A DNA stretch of 13,366 nt, from NCBI GenBank assembly GCA_039698075.1, contig JBDKTJ010000021.1:1-13366 (forward strand), given 5' to 3'. Both the position numbers and the translations under genes were made by a program. Shown here piece after piece: positions 7,557 through 13,366 of this stretch. Numbering within the stretch: position 1 is the stretch's first letter; every line of letters begins with the position of its first letter. Source of the stretch: JAJFVC01 sp039698075. GTDB taxonomy: Bacteria; Planctomycetota; Planctomycetia; Pirellulales; Thermoguttaceae. The notes under the pieces are model-generated. The model was not told the origin of the DNA. It made no database searches and worked only from the letters and a program-made list of their open reading frames with translations.

Positions 7557-7586
7557 TTGAAAAGCGCCAATACGATCGACTAGAAT
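7557..7586 (+). promoter_or_regulatory. Promoter-like block before copy 4
   Basis: TTGAAA (7557-7562), 18 bases, TAGAAT (7581-7586): five or more of six matches to both sigma70 boxes. The block is homologous to the one before copy 7 (11533-11562), where the surrounding bases have drifted but box positions, 18-base spacing and the TAGAAT box are kept. It lies 89 bases before the start codon. Confidence 0.55.
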
Positions 7587-7675
7587 GTGTGTTGCTTGAG
7601 CGTCGCCTGCCGAACCGGATCGTCCCGCCTCCCACCGGAAATTTAGCCCTCCCGTTTCCAAAAGGAGTTCGTCGC

Positions 7676-8872
7676 ATGCGAGTTACCCTTGCTGCCATCG
7701 CGGTTCTCGTGGCAACCATGTCGTGGACCGTCGGCGCAACGGCCGCCAACGGCGCCGCGAAACGACCGGCCAAAGCCGCGGCCACCAAGTCGAAGGCGAC
7801 AGACGCCGCCCAAAAGCCCGCACGCGTCAAGCCCGCCTATCCCGACGGCGAGATTCGGGCGATCTGCATCGGGTTGCCCAAGAGCGACCGACGCGACAAG
7901 GGACTGCGGCAAATTGAAGCAACGCTCGACAAGTGCCAAGCGGCGGGCTTCAATTCGCTTCTGGTCCTCGTGACCTCTCGCTATCTGGCCGCCTTGGACG
8001 ACCAGGAGCTTCAGAAAACCGAACCCAAGGCCGCCTGGGATGCGATGGGCGAAGTGATTCGCGCCGCCAAACAGCGAAACCTTCAAGTCCACGCCTGGTA
8101 CGCCCCGTGGATCGGCAAGCGTAAAGAGCGTGCCGTCGAATTGGAGCTGCATCCGGAATGGACCGCCATAACCGGCAAGGGCGAGGTCGCAGAAAAGGGC
8201 GTGGTGTGCTTCGTCCGACCGGAGGTCCGCCAGTTTGAACTCGACCTGATGTCCAAGATGATCGACCGCTATCCCGACCTGGCCGGCATCCATATCGAGG
8301 AACCCGGTTATCGGTGGAAGACCGACTGTTGCTACTGCGACACATGCCGGGCGTTTTGTCAAAAGAACTTCGGCATCGACATTCAAAAGGACCGGGCCGC
8401 GGCCAAGCCGACGGTCCAAAGCCTCGCAGCGTTCATGTGCACGGACTTCATGATCCGGCTCCGCAAGATGATGCTCGACAAACGGCCGGACCTGTGGCTG
8501 TCGGCCAACGGCGGATTCGACGATTCGGAATGGTATCTCGGCCGCGATTGGCATACTTGGGCCCGACGCGGACTGATCGATTTCTACGTGCCGCAGGCCG
8601 CCAGCAAAGACATCGACCAATTCACGAAACGCGCCACAACAGCCCAAAAGGCGCTTATGGGGTGCGACATGGTTCCGTCCATTTTCGTTTCATGGCAGGC
8701 CATTGCCCCCGAAAAACAGCCCCCGGAGTTAATCAAGACGGAGATCGTCACCGCGCGAAAGCTCGGTGCGAAGGGATTCGTCATTTTTCATGAACGAACC
8801 ATGGAAGACGCTCACTATCAAGCCGTTTCCGAAGCCATCCACGAGAAACCGGAATCGGCGACGAAACCGTAA
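7676..8872 (+). CDS. Array copy 4: GHL-type TIM-barrel protein, divergent subgroup
   Basis: 398 residues. With copy 7 it forms a distinct subgroup: H-A-W-Y-A-P-W (139-145) with A for S, P-E-W-T-A-I, V-A-E-K-G in place of V-S-P-K-G, doubled cysteine C-C-Y-C-D-T-C (218-224), G-I-D-I-Q-K in place of G-L-D-I-R-K, and G-F-D-D-S-E-W-Y-L-G-R-D-W. E208-E209-P is kept. The signal peptide is less standard (A-T-A-A-N after the hydrophobic run). After DFY it has V-P-Q-A-A-S-K-D and so, like copy 1, lacks the cysteine present in the other copies. GGAG at 7664-7667, 8 bases before ATG, sets the start. It has its own promoter-like block upstream and a hairpin downstream, so it may begin and end a separate transcript. 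Confidence 0.88.
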   Translation: MRVTLAAIAVLVATMSWTVGATAANGAAKRPAKAAATKSKATDAAQKPARVKPAYPDGEIRAICIGLPKSDRRDKGLRQIEATLDKCQAAGFNSLLVLVTSRYLAALDDQELQKTEPKAAWDAMGEVIRAAKQRNLQVHAWYAPWIGKRKERAVELELHPEWTAITGKGEVAEKGVVCFVRPEVRQFELDLMSKMIDRYPDLAGIHIEEPGYRWKTDCCYCDTCRAFCQKNFGIDIQKDRAAAKPTVQSLAAFMCTDFMIRLRKMMLDKRPDLWLSANGGFDDSEWYLGRDWHTWARRGLIDFYVPQAASKDIDQFTKRATTAQKALMGCDMVPSIFVSWQAIAPEKQPPELIKTEIVTARKLGAKGFVIFHERTMEDAHYQAVSEAIHEKPESATKP

Positions 8873-8890
8873 CGTTTTGAACGTTTGTCA

Positions 8891-8915
8891 CAACGGCGCG
8901 GCGTCTGCGCCGTTG
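8891..8915 (+). terminator. Hairpin after copy 4
   Basis: CAACGGCGC (8891-8899) pairs with GCGCCGTTG (8907-8915) around a 7-base loop, 18 bases after the stop codon. No T-run follows. The matching hairpin after copy 7 has G-C where this one has A8892-T8914, a compensatory change that argues the structure itself is kept. Confidence 0.55.
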
Positions 8916-8959
8916 CGGCGGAAACCCACCCCACCTAAAAAACACCGCTCGATCGAGGT

Positions 8960-9047
8960 CGCGTTCGACCTGTGTCGCGCGGACCGCAAGTCCGGTTTTC
9001 CTGCCCCATCTCCCCCAAAAAAGGAGCCAATCCGATGCGAGTCTCCC
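8960..9047 (+). repeat. 88-bp leader repeat, unit 1 (spans the start of copy 5)
   Basis: Bases 8960-9047 are identical to 12987-13074 by direct comparison. The repeat covers the last 75 bases of the leader, the ribosome binding site and the first codons (M-R-V-S). It contains a small hairpin, CGGAC-cgcaa-GTCCG at 8980-8994, followed by GTTTTC, which could act as a weak attenuator or terminator. Identity stops abruptly a few codons into the gene. Confidence 0.9.
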
Positions 9048-10201
9048 ATGTTGCCATCGTCGTTCTTGCGGCAACCATGTCCTGGACGGCCGACGCGATG
9101 GCCGCCGACGCCACCGCGAAACAACCGGCCAGCGCCGCCCAAAAGCCCGCTCGCATCAAGCCGGCCTATCCCGACGGTGAGATGCGGGCAACCTTCTACA
9201 TGTTGCCCAAAACCGGTGATCGCGAAAAGGGGCTGCAGACCATTGAAAGCGCCCTCGACGACTTTCGGTCCGCTCGCCTCAATACGGTGCTCGTCTGGGT
9301 GACATCGCGTTATCTCGTCGCCTTGGACGACGCGGAGATCCAGAAGACCGAGCCGATGGCCTCCTGGGACGCCTTTGGGGAGTTCATTCGCGCCGCCAAG
9401 AAACGAGGCATTCAGGTGCATGCCTGGTATTCGCCGTGGATCCGCAAGTCCAAGCCCAACGCCGTCGAACTGGAGTTGCATCCGGAATGGGCCGCATTGA
9501 CGGCCAAAGGCGCCGTCTCGCCCAAAGGCGCGCTGTGCTTCGTCCGACCGGAGGTCCGACAGTTTGAGCTCGACGTGGTGTCCAAGATGATCGACCGCTA
9601 TCCGGACCTCGTCGGCGTTCAGATGGAGGAGCCCGGCCACAAATGGAAGGACGACTACTGCTATTGCGACTTTTGCCGGGCGTTCTGCCAAAAGAACTTC
9701 GGGCTCGACATCCGAAAGAACCTGAAAGACGCCAAACCGACGGTCCACAGCCTGTCGGCGTTCGTGTGCACCGACTTCATCATCCGGCTCCGAAAGATCA
9801 TGCTCGACAAGCGGCCGGATCTGTGGTTTTCGGCCAACGGGGGCTACAACGACGCGGAGTGGTACATCGGCCGCGACTGGCACACTTGGGCCCGACGCGG
9901 GCTGATCGATTTCTATATGCCGCAGATCTACTGCGATGACGCCGCCGTCTTTGCAAATCGCGCCGCGATGGCGAAACACTCGCTCAACGGCTGCGACCTC
10001 GTTCCAGCGATCGGCGTCTCGTGGCAGGCCATCGCCCCCAAAAAGCAACCTCCAAAACTGATTCAGGAGGAGATCGCCGCGACGCACAAACTCGGTGCGC
10101 AAGGTTTCGCCATTTTCCATTCCCGATCGTTGGACGAAACCTATTATCGCGCCATCGCCAAAGCCGTCGGCGAGAAGTCGGCGTCGACCGCGAAGCCGTA
10201 A
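9035..10201 (+). CDS. Array copy 5: secreted GHL-type TIM-barrel protein, shortest copy
   Basis: 388 residues, the shortest full copy, because the linker after the signal peptide (ending A-M-A) is only about 15 residues. Core motifs are kept: H129 in H-A-W-Y-S-P-W, E198-E199-P, C-Y-C-D-F-C (209-214), GRDW and LIDFY. Small departures at otherwise fixed sites: E-E-P-G-H-K-W for E-E-P-G-Y-R-W, W-F-S-A-N-G for W-L-S-A-N-G, and A-F-V-C-T-D for A-F-M-C-T-D. After SANG comes G-Y-N-D-A-E-W as in copies 3 and 6. GGAG at 9023-9026, 8 bases before ATG, sets the start. Its leader is shared base for base with copy 8. The 96-base gap to copy 6 shows no clear terminator, so both may be on one transcript. 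Confidence 0.88.
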   Translation: MRVSHVAIVVLAATMSWTADAMAADATAKQPASAAQKPARIKPAYPDGEMRATFYMLPKTGDREKGLQTIESALDDFRSARLNTVLVWVTSRYLVALDDAEIQKTEPMASWDAFGEFIRAAKKRGIQVHAWYSPWIRKSKPNAVELELHPEWAALTAKGAVSPKGALCFVRPEVRQFELDVVSKMIDRYPDLVGVQMEEPGHKWKDDYCYCDFCRAFCQKNFGLDIRKNLKDAKPTVHSLSAFVCTDFIIRLRKIMLDKRPDLWFSANGGYNDAEWYIGRDWHTWARRGLIDFYMPQIYCDDAAVFANRAAMAKHSLNGCDLVPAIGVSWQAIAPKKQPPKLIQEEIAATHKLGAQGFAIFHSRSLDETYYRAIAKAVGEKSASTAKP

Positions 10202-10297
10202 TTGTCTGTTTTTTGTCCATGGCGACGATGCCCGTCCAGCGTCGTGCAAACCGTCCGTTCAAAATTTTATCCGTTTCTACGAAGAGGAGTTAATCCG

Positions 10298-11476
10298 ATG
10301 CGTGCTTTCTTAACCGCTCTTGCCCTCGTCGCGGCAACCCTGTTGTGGTCGACCGACGCAATGGCCGCCAAGGCTGCGGCCAAAAAGCCGGCCAAGGCCC
10401 CTTCGCAAACGCAAAAGCCCGCCCGCGTCAAGCCGGCCTATCCCGACGGTGAGGTGCGAGGAACCGTCTGCATGCTGCCCAAAGGCGGCGATCGCGAAAA
10501 GGGCATGCAGGAAATCGAAGCCGCCCTCGACAGCTATCAATCCGCCGGACTGAACACGGTGCTCATCTGGGTGACGTCCCGGTATCTCGCCACGATGGAC
10601 GACCCGAAGCTCCAAAAGCCCGACCCGACCGCCTCCTGGGACGCCTTGGGCGAATACCTTCGCGCCGCCAAGAAGCGAGGCATTCAAGTCCATGCCTGGT
10701 ACTCTCCGTGGATTCGCAAGGCGATAGTCGGCTCCGTCGAATTGGAGCAGCATCCGGAATGGGCCGCGCTAACCACGAAAGGCACGCTGTCGCCGAAGAA
10801 GGACGCGGTGTGCTTCGTCCGGCCGGAGGTCCGCCAGTATGAACTCGACGTCCTATCCAAAATGATGGATCGCTACCCGGACTTCGCCGGCATTCATATC
10901 GAGGAGCCCGGCTACAAGTGGCTGGATGACTACTGTTATTGCGACACGTGCCGGGCGTTCTGCCAAGAGAACTTCGGCCTCGACATCCGAAAAAATTTGG
11001 AGGCCTCGAAGCCGACGGTCCACAGTCTGGCGGCGTTCATGTGCACGGATTTCTTCATCCGGCTCCGAAAGATCATGCTCGACAAGCGGCCCGACATGTG
11101 GCTTTCGGCCAACGGGGGCTACAACGACGCGGAGTGGTACATCGGCCGCGATTGGCACACCTGGGCTCGCCGCGGGCTGATTGATTTCTATATGCCGCAA
11201 ATCTATTGCCGCAACGTGGCCGCCTTCACGAAGCGCGCCGCGATCGCCAAGGAGTCGCTGGCGGGCTGCGACATGATTCCGATCCTCGGCATCACGTGGC
11301 AAGCCGTTGCCCCCCAAAAACAGCCTCCAACGCTGATTCAAGAGGAGATCGCCATTACGCGGAAGCTCGACGCCAAGGGTTTTTTCCTTTTCCCGGCGAG
11401 GGCGCTGGACGACACGTATTATCGCGTGATCGCCGAAGCCGCTCACGAGAAGCGGAACTTGTCGACGAAACCGTAA
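10298..11476 (+). CDS. Array copy 6: secreted GHL-type TIM-barrel protein
   Basis: 392 residues. The signal peptide differs most from the others (M-R-A-F-L-T-A-L-A-L, ending A-M-A) and is followed by a Lys/Ala/Pro-rich linker. Motifs: H132 in H-A-W-Y-S-P-W, R-P-E-V-R-Q-Y (Y where all others have F), E202-E203-P, C-Y-C-D-T-C (213-218), SANG with G-Y-N-D-A-E-W, GRDW and LIDFY. The stretch S-P-K-K-D-A-V-C-F replaces the usual S-P-K-G-V-L-C-F and is one residue longer. GAGGAG ending at 10289 is 8 bases before ATG. A terminator-like hairpin lies 19 bases after its stop. Confidence 0.88.
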   Translation: MRAFLTALALVAATLLWSTDAMAAKAAAKKPAKAPSQTQKPARVKPAYPDGEVRGTVCMLPKGGDREKGMQEIEAALDSYQSAGLNTVLIWVTSRYLATMDDPKLQKPDPTASWDALGEYLRAAKKRGIQVHAWYSPWIRKAIVGSVELEQHPEWAALTTKGTLSPKKDAVCFVRPEVRQYELDVLSKMMDRYPDFAGIHIEEPGYKWLDDYCYCDTCRAFCQENFGLDIRKNLEASKPTVHSLAAFMCTDFFIRLRKIMLDKRPDMWLSANGGYNDAEWYIGRDWHTWARRGLIDFYMPQIYCRNVAAFTKRAAIAKESLAGCDMIPILGITWQAVAPQKQPPTLIQEEIAITRKLDAKGFFLFPARALDDTYYRVIAEAAHEKRNLSTKP

Positions 11477-11495
11477 CGTTTTGAACGTCCGTCGC

Positions 11496-11521
11496 GACGG
11501 CGTCGATTTCGCGTCGCCGTC
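11496..11521 (+). terminator. Hairpin after copy 6
   Basis: GACGGCG (11496-11502) pairs with CGCCGTC (11515-11521); the 12-base loop may pair further. The sequence leading into it (TAACGTTTTGAACGT, then GTCGCGACGGCG) closely matches the sequence after copies 4 and 7, so it belongs to the same family of 3' elements. No T-run. Confidence 0.45.
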
Positions 11522-11532
11522 ATACGATCCTA

Positions 11533-11562
11533 TTGCACAACACCTACACGATGAACTAGAAT
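11533..11562 (+). promoter_or_regulatory. Promoter-like block before copy 7
   Basis: TTGCAC (11533-11538), 18 bases, TAGAAT (11557-11562), placed 12 bases after the copy 6 hairpin and 84 bases before the start of copy 7. It is homologous to the block before copy 4, with identical spacing and -10 box. The arrangement hairpin-then-promoter suggests a transcript boundary between copies 6 and 7. Confidence 0.5.
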
Positions 11563-11646
11563 TGAGCCTGTTTGAATGTCGTCTGTCGAGCTGGATCATC
11601 CGTTCCCGGTCGAAAGTCCCGCTTTTCTTCAAAAGGAGTCCGTCGG

Positions 11647-12852
11647 ATGCGAGTTTCACGTATTGTCGTGGCGATTCTCGTGGCAACCATGTTGTGGACG
11701 GCCGGCGCGATGACCGCCAACGGCGCTGCCAAGCGACCGACCCGCGCCAAGGCCGCCAAGCCGAAAACAGCAACGGCCAAATCCGAACAAACACCCGCTC
11801 GCGTCAAGCCCGCCTATCCCGACGGCGAGATGCGGGCGGTCTTCTGCCTGTTGCCCAAGAGCGATAATCGTGAGGAAGGCATGCGGGAAATTGAGGCCAA
11901 TCTCCGCCAATGGCGATCCGGCGGCATCAACACGCTGCTGCTGTTCGTGACTTCCCGCTATCTCGCCGCCTTGGACGACCCGGAGCTTCAGAAAACCGAG
12001 CCCAAGGCCGCATGGGACGCGGTGGGCGAGATGATTCGCGCCGCCAAGAAGCAAAAGCTTCAAGTCCACGCGTTGTACGCACCTTGGCTCCGCAAGGACA
12101 AGGCTCGGGCCGTCGAACTGGAGCAACATCCGGAATGGACCGCCATCGACGGCAAAGGCAAGGTCGCGGAGAAGGGCGTGTTGTGCTTCGTCCGACCGGA
12201 GGTCCGCCAGTTCGAGCTCGATCAGATAGCCAAGATCATGGATCGTTATCCCGATCTGGTGGGAATCCAACTCGAGGAGCCGGGCTATCGGTGGAGGACG
12301 AACTGTTGCTACTGCGACACGTGCCGGGCGTTTTGCCAGCAAAACTTCGGCATCGACATTCAAAAGAACCGGGTCGCGGCCAAACCGACGGTTCAAAACC
12401 TCGCGGCCTTCATGTGCACGGACTTCGTGATCCGACTCCGCAAGATGATGCTTGACAAGCGGCCGGATATGTGGCTGTCGGCCAACGGCGGATTCGACGA
12501 TTCGGAGTGGTATCTCGGCCGCGATTGGCACACCTGGGCCCGACGCGGACTGATCGACTTTTACATGCCGCAGGTTTACTGCGACAATGTCAAGCTGTTC
12601 ACGGATCGCACCTCGATGACAAAGACGTCGCTGGACGGCCGCTGCGACCTGATTCCGGCCATCGGCCTCACGTGGCAAGCGATTGCCCCGAAAAAGCAGC
12701 CGCCGACGCTGATTAAGGCGGAAATTGAAGTCACGCGAAATCTCGGCACCAAGGGTTTTTCCATCTTCCCCGCCAAGGAGATGGAAGAGGTGCACTATCA
12801 AGCCGTCCGCGAGGCCGTCAACGAAAAGCCGGACTCGGCGACGACCCCGTAA
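11647..12852 (+). CDS. Array copy 7: GHL-type TIM-barrel protein, divergent subgroup
   Basis: 401 residues, the longest full copy because of a 30-residue Lys/Ala/Thr-rich linker. It is the sister of copy 4: V-A-E-K-G, C-C-Y-C-D-T-C (220-226), G-I-D-I-Q-K-N, and G-F-D-D-S-E-W-Y-L-G-R-D-W. E210-E211-P is kept. It is the only complete copy in which H-A-W-Y is changed, to H-A-L-Y (141-144); if that tryptophan stacks on sugar, binding would differ (inference). Unlike copy 4 it keeps the cysteine after DFY (M-P-Q-V-Y-C) and has R-C-D in place of G-C-D. The signal peptide cleavage region reads A-M-T-A-N. AAAAGGAG ending at 11638 is 8 bases before ATG. Confidence 0.88.
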   Translation: MRVSRIVVAILVATMLWTAGAMTANGAAKRPTRAKAAKPKTATAKSEQTPARVKPAYPDGEMRAVFCLLPKSDNREEGMREIEANLRQWRSGGINTLLLFVTSRYLAALDDPELQKTEPKAAWDAVGEMIRAAKKQKLQVHALYAPWLRKDKARAVELEQHPEWTAIDGKGKVAEKGVLCFVRPEVRQFELDQIAKIMDRYPDLVGIQLEEPGYRWRTNCCYCDTCRAFCQQNFGIDIQKNRVAAKPTVQNLAAFMCTDFVIRLRKMMLDKRPDMWLSANGGFDDSEWYLGRDWHTWARRGLIDFYMPQVYCDNVKLFTDRTSMTKTSLDGRCDLIPAIGLTWQAIAPKKQPPTLIKAEIEVTRNLGTKGFSIFPAKEMEEVHYQAVREAVNEKPDSATTP

Positions 12853-12865
12853 CAGTTCAAACATT

Positions 12866-12900
12866 CGTCGCGACGGCGCAGCATCTGCGCCGTCGCGACG
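12866..12900 (+). terminator. Long perfect hairpin after copy 7
   Basis: A perfect 15-bp inverted repeat: CGTCGCGACGGCGCA (12866-12880), loop GCATC, TGCGCCGTCGCGACG (12886-12900). It begins 14 bases after the stop codon. It is the longest of the related hairpins after copies 4, 6 and 7. A T-run is missing, so termination might be Rho-dependent or the element may protect the 3' end. Confidence 0.6.
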
Positions 12901-12947
12901 GAGACCTGCCTCCCCCACCTGCTACATCGTTCGCCCCTCCCACATCG

Positions 12948-12957
12948 CCCCCCCCCC
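12948..12957 (+). repeat. Run of ten C in the leader of copy 8
   Basis: Ten consecutive C sit 104 bases before the copy 8 start, in a stretch of about 47 bases that the otherwise matching gap before copy 5 lacks. Runs of this length can slip in replication, and can also be miscounted in sequencing. Confidence 0.8.
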
Positions 12958-12986
12958 TAAAAAAACACCGCCCGTTGGACCGCGAC

Positions 12987-13074
12987 CGCGTTCGACCTGT
13001 GTCGCGCGGACCGCAAGTCCGGTTTTCCTGCCCCATCTCCCCCAAAAAAGGAGCCAATCCGATGCGAGTCTCCC
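12987..13074 (+). repeat. 88-bp leader repeat, unit 2 (spans the start of copy 8)
   Basis: Identical to 8960-9047 before copy 5, including the small hairpin (13007-13021) followed by GTTTTC, the ribosome binding site and the first codons. Identity over an untranslated leader, while the coding part diverges at once, points to a recent copying event. Confidence 0.9.
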
Positions 13075-13366
13075 TTGCTGCAATCGTTGTTCTCGCGACA
13101 ACCATGTCGTGGACGGCCAACGCGATGGCCGCCGACGTCGTCGCGAAACAACAACCGGTGAACGCCGCCCCAAAAGTCACGCGAACCAAGCCCGCCTATC
13201 CTGACGGTGAGATTCGGGGAATCTTCTGTCTGTTGCCCACGACCGACGATCGCGAAAAGGGACTGCAACAAATCAAAGCGAGCGTCGACAGGTGCAAGGC
13301 CAGCGGTTTGAACTCCCTGTTCGTCGCGGTGCCTTCCCGTTATCTTGCCGCCGTGGACAATCCCAA
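13062..13366 (+). CDS. Array copy 8: GHL-type protein, 5' part only (cut by window edge)
   Basis: The first 101 codons are present, with no stop. The signal peptide ends at A-M-A and the linker contains Q-Q-P-V-N-A-A, followed by KPAYPDG. The following segment (L-L-P-T-T-D-D-R-E-K, A-S-V-D-R-C, N-S-L-F-V-A-V, S-R-Y-L-A-A) matches copy 3 best, whereas the leader and first codons are those of copy 5. GGAG at 13050-13053 is 8 bases before ATG. The core motifs lie beyond the window. It shows that the array continues to the right. Confidence 0.85.
   Translation, partial: MRVSLAAIVVLATTMSWTANAMAADVVAKQQPVNAAPKVTRTKPAYPDGEIRGIFCLLPTTDDREKGLQQIKASVDRCKASGLNSLFVAVPSRYLAAVDNP

Larger units (their letters stand above)
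3693..13366 (+). repeat. Head-to-tail array of eight GHL-like paralogues (last one cut by the window)
   Basis: Seven complete genes and the start of an eighth repeat at about 1.2-1.4 kb intervals, with starts at 3693, 5019, 6304, 7676, 9035, 10298, 11647 and 13062. Gaps are 135, 91, 172, 162, 96, 170 and 209 bases. The central and C-terminal protein sequences are strongly conserved; signal peptide, linker and one loop region vary. Each start is preceded by GGAG at 8 bases (9 in copy 3). The gap types recur: the gap before copy 4 resembles that before copy 7, and the gap before copy 5 resembles that before copy 8, so larger units were duplicated too. Confidence 0.95.

Noticed and set aside
6313..7830. 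Very long open frame on the - strand (505 codons) across copies 3 and 4; similar ones lie opposite every array copy and opposite the FAD gene
   Set aside because: They mirror the codon pattern of the + strand genes in a GC-rich genome, are rich in R, G, H and A with no family motif, and recur only because the + strand genes are repeated. The + strand frames have signal peptides, conserved motifs and ribosome binding sites.
10202..10297. Promoter in the T-rich gap between copies 5 and 6
   Set aside because: TTTTTT and TTTTAT runs are present but no pair of boxes with acceptable spacing.
3693..13366. Array as an assembly artefact or amplification of one gene
   Set aside because: The copies differ clearly in sequence, length and gaps, so they cannot be one gene assembled repeatedly. 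Local errors near identical blocks remain possible.
3693..13366. CRISPR-like or mobile-element explanation for the periodicity
   Set aside because: The repeat unit is a whole coding gene of 1.2 kb. No short repeats with spacers, no transposase or integrase, and no terminal inverted repeats flanking the array were seen.

Overview
The window looks like a planctomycete chromosome (Pirellula-type, GC-rich). Three things point there: a DUF1559 protein with a prepilin-type N-terminal methylation segment, followed at once by a small TGC-type lipoprotein with a carboxypeptidase-regulatory-like fold; what appears to be a PEP-CTERM tail (membrane helix, then WRKRK) at the left edge; and a signal-peptide-bearing FAD oxidoreductase of the FAD_oxidored type. 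All genes I can support lie on the + strand. No RNA gene, CRISPR array, transposase or integrase is visible.

Layout: (1) 2-96, the last codons of an exported protein and its terminator-like hairpin. (2) 180-1617, the DUF1559 pseudopilin-like gene and an overlapping lipoprotein gene, probably translationally coupled. (3) 1620-3546, a good sigma70-like promoter, a strong hairpin, a secreted FAD-dependent oxidoreductase of 590 residues and a candidate terminator. (4) 3693-13366, the main feature: seven complete paralogous genes in a head-to-tail array plus the start of an eighth that runs off the right edge. Each encodes a secreted protein of 388-401 residues that looks like a TIM-barrel hypothetical glycoside hydrolase (GHL type, DUF187/GHL10 or GHL6 neighbourhood). 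No gap between array genes exceeds about 210 bases, and no stretch above 300 bases lacks a gene.

Every array gene has its own signal peptide, a variable Lys/Ala/Pro-rich linker, an AAGGAG-type ribosome binding site 8 (once 9) bases before ATG, and the same core motifs: H-A-W-Y-x-P-W, RPEVRQ, EEPG, C-x-C-D-x-C-R-A-F-C, SANG, GRDW and LIDFY. The array is not a simple recent expansion. The gaps before copies 4 and 7 share a promoter-like block, the gaps after copies 4 and 7 share a hairpin with a compensatory base-pair change, and copies 5 and 8 share an 88-base identical leader although copy 8's body reads like copy 3. This suggests a roughly 4-kb three-gene unit that was duplicated and then reshuffled by recombination or gene conversion.

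Working model (inference): the array supplies a set of exported, related carbohydrate-active or carbohydrate-binding barrels with differing surface loops, possibly acting on polysaccharide together with the neighbouring exported oxidoreductase. Substrate and catalytic activity cannot be told from the sequence alone.
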